Below, piece by piece: positions 6,613-10,406 of a DNA stretch of 10,406 bases. A model generated the notes under the pieces. It was given only the letters and a program-made list of their open reading frames with translations. It did no database searches and was not told the origin of the DNA. Source of the DNA: Treponema sp. GTDB taxonomy: Bacteria; Spirochaetota; Spirochaetia; Treponematales; Rectinemataceae. The position numbers and the translations under genes are program-made. The stretch is taken from assembly GCA_012516755.1 (NCBI GenBank), contig JAAYWE010000180.1, positions 1-10,406 of the forward strand. Reading direction: 5' to 3'. How positions within the stretch are numbered: position 1 is the first letter of the stretch; every line of letters starts with the position of its first letter.

Positions 6613-7236
6613 TTATTCGATAAAGCTTCGCTTTTGTTTTATTTCATCTTCTATTCTCTTGAGCAACTGCAGAGTATCGGCCTCGAGTTCATCCAGAGAC
6701 TGGAGATTCCAGAGCATATATATAGGGACGCAGATGCTAGATCTCTTTCTCCAAAGGTCTTTTTGGCTTGAGATTCTATTAAGAGCTTCATCGAAGGAAA
6801 GATGATCTCTCTGCATCGCCCTAGCGATTCGTAAATAAATCGGTGCACGCACTTCAATGATTGCATCGCATGAATCAAGCTGTGGAAAACGATAGAGCAA
6901 TGCCGCATTTATGCATAGTTTTTCTATTATATTCTGCTGTGCTTTCTCTATTTCCTTATCGAGCAGAGAGAGCATTGCTGGATGCACGATGTTTTCAAGC
7001 TTTTTCAATTGCTCTGTATCATTGAATACCAGCGATCCAAGTCTTTTTCGATCTATGGAGCCATCTTCTTTGAGTATCGAGCTACCAAAAGCATCGACAA
7101 GTTCATCGCATACCAGAGGAAGCGCCGCATGGCCGAGCTCATCGACATCAGTCAGCCTCCAGCCACATTTTTCCAGTATGATTGCGACTTCATTTTTCCC
7201 AGCGCAATAGCCTCCCGTTAGGCCAAGTATGAACAT
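6613..7236 (-). CDS. coaE: Dephospho-CoA kinase
   Basis: CoaE phosphorylates the 3'-hydroxyl of dephospho-CoA with ATP, the last step of coenzyme A synthesis. The 207-residue length is normal. The N-terminus MFILGLTGGYCAGKN fits the CoaE P-loop, but position 15 is Asn instead of the usual Ser/Thr, and Tyr-Cys-Ala replaces the common Ile-Gly-Ser. Other family landmarks are TDVDELGH (29-36; usual DAD), ENIVHPAM (81-88) and the lid-like RDHLSFDEALNRISSQ (143-158). The usual Ala-Asp near the C-terminal Asn-Gly-Ser-Leu block is replaced (PIYMLWNLQSLDEL). This is a divergent but intact CoaE, which I associate tentatively with spirochaetes. AAGGAAAG lies just upstream of the start. The gene lies 17 bp after polA, in the same operon, with the SPOR gene 37 bp downstream. 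Confidence 0.87.
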   Translation of the reverse strand: MFILGLTGGYCAGKNEVAIILEKCGWRLTDVDELGHAALPLVCDELVDAFGSSILKEDGSIDRKRLGSLVFNDTEQLKKLENIVHPAMLSLLDKEIEKAQQNIIEKLCINAALLYRFPQLDSCDAIIEVRAPIYLRIARAMQRDHLSFDEALNRISSQKDLWRKRSSICVPIYMLWNLQSLDELEADTLQLLKRIEDEIKQKRSFIE

Positions 7237-7253
7237 CGATCTTTCCTTTTAGA

Positions 7254-10109
7254 TTAAAGATGCATTTGGCCCCAAGATGCGGCCGATTCCATGCTTACTC
7301 TAAGTGGAATATCGAGCAATACAGCATGTTCCATTTCCTCTTTGATCAGCTTCATGGCTCCTTCCACCATGGCTTTCGGCGCTTCAAAGACAAGCTCATC
7401 GTGCACCTGTAGCAGCATATGCACCTCGGGCATTTCCTTCTTTAGCCTTCGATGCACTCTTATCATCGCTATCTTTACTATGTCTGCGGCTGTCCCTTGA
7501 ATTGGGGTATTGACGGCAACTCTCTGTGCCGCCTGCTGCTCGGTTTTGTTCTTTGAATTGATGCCGAGAATTTTGCGTCTGCGCCCGAACAGAGTATAAG
7601 TCATCCCTCTTTCTTGAGCTTCCTTGATCGTCTTTTGAATAAAATCCGCTACACCTGAATAGGTGGAAAAATATGAATCGATGAATTGCTTTGCAAGGCT
7701 ATTTGAAATACCCAGATCTCGCGCCAGCCTGAATGCGCTCATGCCATAGATGACCCCGAAATTGATGGTCTTGGCAATTCTTCTGCGTTCTGCGTCGACC
7801 TGGTCTTCGGATATCCCAAAGATAAAGGAAGCGGTTCGCTTATGGATATCAACTCCCTCTTTGAATGCCTTTATAAGATTAGGATCTTTGGAGAGGTGAG
7901 CCATGACTGCCAGCTCGATTTGAGAATAATCGGCAGAGATAAGCAGATGCCCCTGCTCGGCAATAAAGGCCTCTCGTATTTTTCTGCCTTCTTCTTCGCG
8001 TATGGGGATATTCTGGAGGTTTGGATCTCTGCTGGAAAGCCTTCCGGTTGCTGCACCAGTCTGCATAAAGGTAGTGTGAATTCGTCCTTGCGCCATCGCC
8101 AATTCTGCAAGAGGTTCAATATATGTCGTCTTTAGTTTGGTCAATAGCCTTTGTCTAAGAATGAGCTGAGGAACCGGATCCAGGGGTGCAAGCTCTTCCA
8201 GCACTGAAGTATCGGTGGAAAAGCCCGTTTTTGTTCGCTTTTGTACTGGTAGTTTCCGCTCAGAAAATAGAACATCAGCCAGCTGCTTTGGAGAGGCTAA
8301 ATTGAATTCATGGCCAACCAGATGAAAAATCTGGCTTTCGATATTCGAAAGCTCTATTTGCAGCTCTTCTCCATAGGCACGAAGGTGCTCTGCATCGACA
8401 CGAATCCCTATGCGTTCCATCTCCGCAAGGATTGGCAATAAAGGCATCTCTATATTATAGAATATATTATGAAGACTCTGTGTCTCAATTTCCTTAGAGA
8501 GCATTTGATAGAGAAGAAAAGAAAAGTGGGAATCTTCCGATGCGTATTGAGTTGCGGTGGCCAAAGGCACGTCAGCAAAGGTGAGGCCCTTTGGTACTAC
8601 ATCCTCATATTCCAGTCCAGAAATCCCGAGAAAACGGCTAGCAACCGAAGATAGCGAAAACGAAGGAGCTTCAGCATCCAGAACCCATGCGGCTATCATC
8701 GTGTCAAAGCAGGGCAGGTTTGCTTCCAGACCTGCAGTGGAGAGCACATTTATATCGAACTTCAGATTGTGGCCAACAAGGAGCATGTTTTGCTCCTTCA
8801 TGAGTCTGGAAAGGGAAGAAAGGGCAAGATCCTTTGGAATGCATTTTGCATCAGGACTCTTTAAGGGAACGTACCAGGCTGAATCAGCATCGAAAGCAAG
8901 AGAAAAACCGACAAGTCCTGCTTTGTGCACATCTAGAGAATCGGTCTCGGTGTCAAAAGCGCAGACAGATCGAGCAATGGCCTCATCGATAATCCTATCG
9001 AGTCTTTCGATCGATAGCACTGGTTCGTATTTCACTTGCATTGGATTACCGATCGATAATCCTGAAATACTCTCAAGAGGCGCCATGGAAGAAGCCTGTT
9101 GGATTGCTCCAGGAGATCCGGCCAAAAGAGAAATTGCAGAATTCGTAGAAGGCGCAACCCGAACTTGACCTGAAATTCTCTGCAAACTCTCGGCCGAAGC
9201 GACTTCTTCTCCAGCTATGGGTTTTGCGTGTAATCGCTTTCGCAATTCATCGGGGATAAGGCTTTTGATGTCTTCTCTTAAAAGAAGAGGAGCTGCCGCT
9301 TCGATATTCAATGAAGGTTTCAAAACAGCGACGTCATGCGGGCAATTAGGAACATCATAGCACAGAGAAATAAGCTCTCTAGATAAAAATGCGCTCTCCC
9401 TTCCTTCTTCCAGCTTTTTGCGTAGAGATTCTGGCTCTATCGCAGGCAAATTATCATATATGGCTTCGAGTGAACCGAACATCGAAATCAGCTTCTGAGC
9501 CGTTTTTTCTCCTATACCCTTTACCCCCGGCACATTATCCGAAGCATCTCCTGTAAGAGCAAGGAAATCGCGGATTTGATCGGGTCTTACCCCCCACTCA
9601 TCGAAGACTCCTTGGGCATCAAGCTCTCGAAATGTAAAGTTTTCCGAAGGGCGAAGCGCCAATATATCATCTCCTACAAGTTGCAGTAGATCCTTATCCC
9701 CGGAAACAATAAAACATGGTCGACGCTCTTTCCGACATTGGTCTGCCAAGGTTGCTATGATATCGTCGGCCTCATATCCTTCAGATCGAATCGCTGGCAC
9801 TTCCAATGCCTGAAGGATCGTCTCGATTCTTGGAATCTGTGCGGTCAGATCTTCCGGTGTTTTTTGGCGAGTTGCCTTATAGGTGGCAAATTGCGTATGG
9901 CGAAATGTAGGTCCTATGGAATCTAGGGCAGCAGCAAATAGTTCTGGTTTCCTTTGCTCGAATAGAGAAAAAAGAAAACGGAAAAAACCAAATAATGCTG
10001 ATACATTTTCACCCTTAGAGTTTCGCAGAGGCTTTCGGATAAAAGCAAAATAGGAACGATAGATAATTGCATAAACATCGAGGATGTATAAAGGGGATTT
10101 ATTATCCAT
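7254..10109 (-). CDS. polA: DNA polymerase I
   Basis: This repair and Okazaki-processing polymerase has 951 aa; E. coli PolA has 928. The 5'-nuclease domain (1 to about 295) shows YILDVYAIIYR (Asp11), GYEADD (111-116), VSGDKD (135-140) and GDASDNVPGVKGIG (187-200). A longer Ala/Ser-rich linker (about 296-365) follows. The 3'-5' exonuclease domain (about 366-560) keeps every proofreading residue: DTE (Asp386/Glu388), NLKFD (Asp452) and YASED (Tyr522/Asp526). The polymerase domain has TGRLSS (688-693), motif A DYSQIE (727-732), motif B RRRIAKTINFGVIYG (775-789; Lys780, Phe784, Tyr788) and motif C VHDE (902-905). A constant +22 offset maps these to E. coli numbering. The residue after DYSQIEL is Ala734, whereas E. 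coli and Taq have Arg. The start has GGAAGAA upstream. The gene lies 21 bp after the J-domain gene and 17 bp before coaE. Confidence 0.98.
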   Translation of the reverse strand: MDNKSPLYILDVYAIIYRSYFAFIRKPLRNSKGENVSALFGFFRFLFSLFEQRKPELFAAALDSIGPTFRHTQFATYKATRQKTPEDLTAQIPRIETILQALEVPAIRSEGYEADDIIATLADQCRKERRPCFIVSGDKDLLQLVGDDILALRPSENFTFRELDAQGVFDEWGVRPDQIRDFLALTGDASDNVPGVKGIGEKTAQKLISMFGSLEAIYDNLPAIEPESLRKKLEEGRESAFLSRELISLCYDVPNCPHDVAVLKPSLNIEAAAPLLLREDIKSLIPDELRKRLHAKPIAGEEVASAESLQRISGQVRVAPSTNSAISLLAGSPGAIQQASSMAPLESISGLSIGNPMQVKYEPVLSIERLDRIIDEAIARSVCAFDTETDSLDVHKAGLVGFSLAFDADSAWYVPLKSPDAKCIPKDLALSSLSRLMKEQNMLLVGHNLKFDINVLSTAGLEANLPCFDTMIAAWVLDAEAPSFSLSSVASRFLGISGLEYEDVVPKGLTFADVPLATATQYASEDSHFSFLLYQMLSKEIETQSLHNIFYNIEMPLLPILAEMERIGIRVDAEHLRAYGEELQIELSNIESQIFHLVGHEFNLASPKQLADVLFSERKLPVQKRTKTGFSTDTSVLEELAPLDPVPQLILRQRLLTKLKTTYIEPLAELAMAQGRIHTTFMQTGAATGRLSSRDPNLQNIPIREEEGRKIREAFIAEQGHLLISADYSQIELAVMAHLSKDPNLIKAFKEGVDIHKRTASFIFGISEDQVDAERRRIAKTINFGVIYGMSAFRLARDLGISNSLAKQFIDSYFSTYSGVADFIQKTIKEAQERGMTYTLFGRRRKILGINSKNKTEQQAAQRVAVNTPIQGTAADIVKIAMIRVHRRLKKEMPEVHMLLQVHDELVFEAPKAMVEGAMKLIKEEMEHAVLLDIPLRVSMESAASWGQMHL

Positions 10110-10130
10110 ATTGTTCTTCCATATGTATTC

Positions 10131-10406
10131 CTATTTGAAGCTCTTAGCTTGAGACTCTTCCCATGTTTCGATGAGCTGATAAGCCGCGTTGATCTTAGCG
10201 CTTATCGCATTTGCTTCCGCGGTATCTGAATCGGATTTGTTATGTCGATCCGGATGATGCTCTTTTAAGAGTTTTTTATATCGCATCTTTACCTGCGCAA
10301 AAGGAGCATAGGGTTCTAATCCCAAAAAAATGTAGGCCTCTTCCACAGCCTTTCTCTTCGTTTCCTCTTCGAGAGTCTCGCCTGTATCGTAATATCGGTA
10401 GCTATA
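10131..10406 (-). CDS. C-terminal J-domain (DnaJ-like) protein, 5' end outside window
   Basis: This is the C-terminal part of a protein with a J domain, the module that stimulates Hsp70 (DnaK) ATPase. The domain runs from about AYIFLGLEPYAPFAQVKMRYKKL through KEHHPDRHNK. It holds the invariant His-Pro-Asp of the loop and a following helix around ISAKINAAYQLIETW. A GTG at 10344-10346 could be taken as the start, but the same frame stays open to the window edge for 20 more codons, reading YSYRYYDTGETLEEETKRKA. No ribosome site sits before the GTG, and helix I of the J domain would begin right at it. I therefore call it a 3' fragment of a larger protein ending in a J domain, as in DjlA-like cochaperones. 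The partner domain is not visible. It ends 21 bp before polA and is probably cotranscribed with it. Confidence 0.8.
   Translation of the reverse strand, partial: YSYRYYDTGETLEEETKRKAVEEAYIFLGLEPYAPFAQVKMRYKKLLKEHHPDRHNKSDSDTAEANAISAKINAAYQLIETWEESQAKSFK

Noticed and set aside
6911..7210. 99-codon plus-strand Ser-rich frame opposite coaE
   Set aside because: Antisense shadow of coaE; no ribosome site or family features.
8557..9168. 203-codon plus-strand open frame opposite polA
   Set aside because: It is antisense to the exonuclease region of a clearly functional polA. It has Ser/Arg-rich composition typical of a shadow frame and no recognisable domain.
1..10406. Mobile elements, CRISPR arrays, tRNA or phage genes
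   Set aside because: I scanned by eye for transposase or integrase motifs, regularly spaced repeats and tRNA-like cloverleafs and saw none. The genes are co-oriented housekeeping and transport genes.

Overview
The window carries nine protein-coding genes, all on the minus strand, so transcription runs from high to low coordinates. The two outermost genes are cut by the window edges. I saw no tRNA, rRNA, CRISPR array, insertion sequence or phage gene. The gene content suggests a Gram-negative (diderm) bacterium of moderate GC. The evidence is an SPOR-domain protein with an N-terminal membrane anchor and a binding protein with a signal peptidase I-type signal and no lipobox. The unusual CoaE P-loop (Tyr-Cys-Ala-Gly-Lys-Asn) together with a proofreading-type PolA makes me lean towards Spirochaetota (Treponema/Rectinema-like). 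That is a recollection-based inference, not a demonstrated fact.

Region A (10406 to about 6613) is a housekeeping cluster. It holds the C-terminal J-domain end of a larger protein, DNA polymerase I (polA, 951 aa, with intact 5'-nuclease and 3'-5' proofreading residues), and dephospho-CoA kinase (coaE). An SPOR-domain envelope protein (6575-5823) follows coaE. Gaps in this series are only 17-37 bp, so it is probably one transcription unit.

Region B (5822-5585) is a 238-bp AT-rich intergenic region. It holds a clear sigma70-type promoter (TTGACA, 17-bp spacer, TAAACT) for the downstream operon, a short structured leader, a 10-bp direct repeat spaced 53 bp apart, and a small inverted repeat.

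Region C (5584 to 1) is a purine-uptake and salvage operon. It encodes a BMP-family periplasmic binding protein, a double-NBD ATPase, two permeases of the NupP/NupQ type, and the first half of adenine deaminase. The last four genes are tightly packed: ATGA overlaps at 2918-2921 and 873-876, and a 9-bp gap between the permeases. The only break is between the binding protein and the ATPase, where a strong hairpin (4468-4501) sits. The layout implies that adenine or a related purine is bound in the periplasm, imported, and converted to hypoxanthine plus ammonia.

Nothing here looks like a wholly new system. The points worth a second look are the transporter-deaminase coupling, the intercistronic hairpin, the regulatory region at 5585-5822, and non-consensus residues in PolA motif A and the CoaE P-loop.
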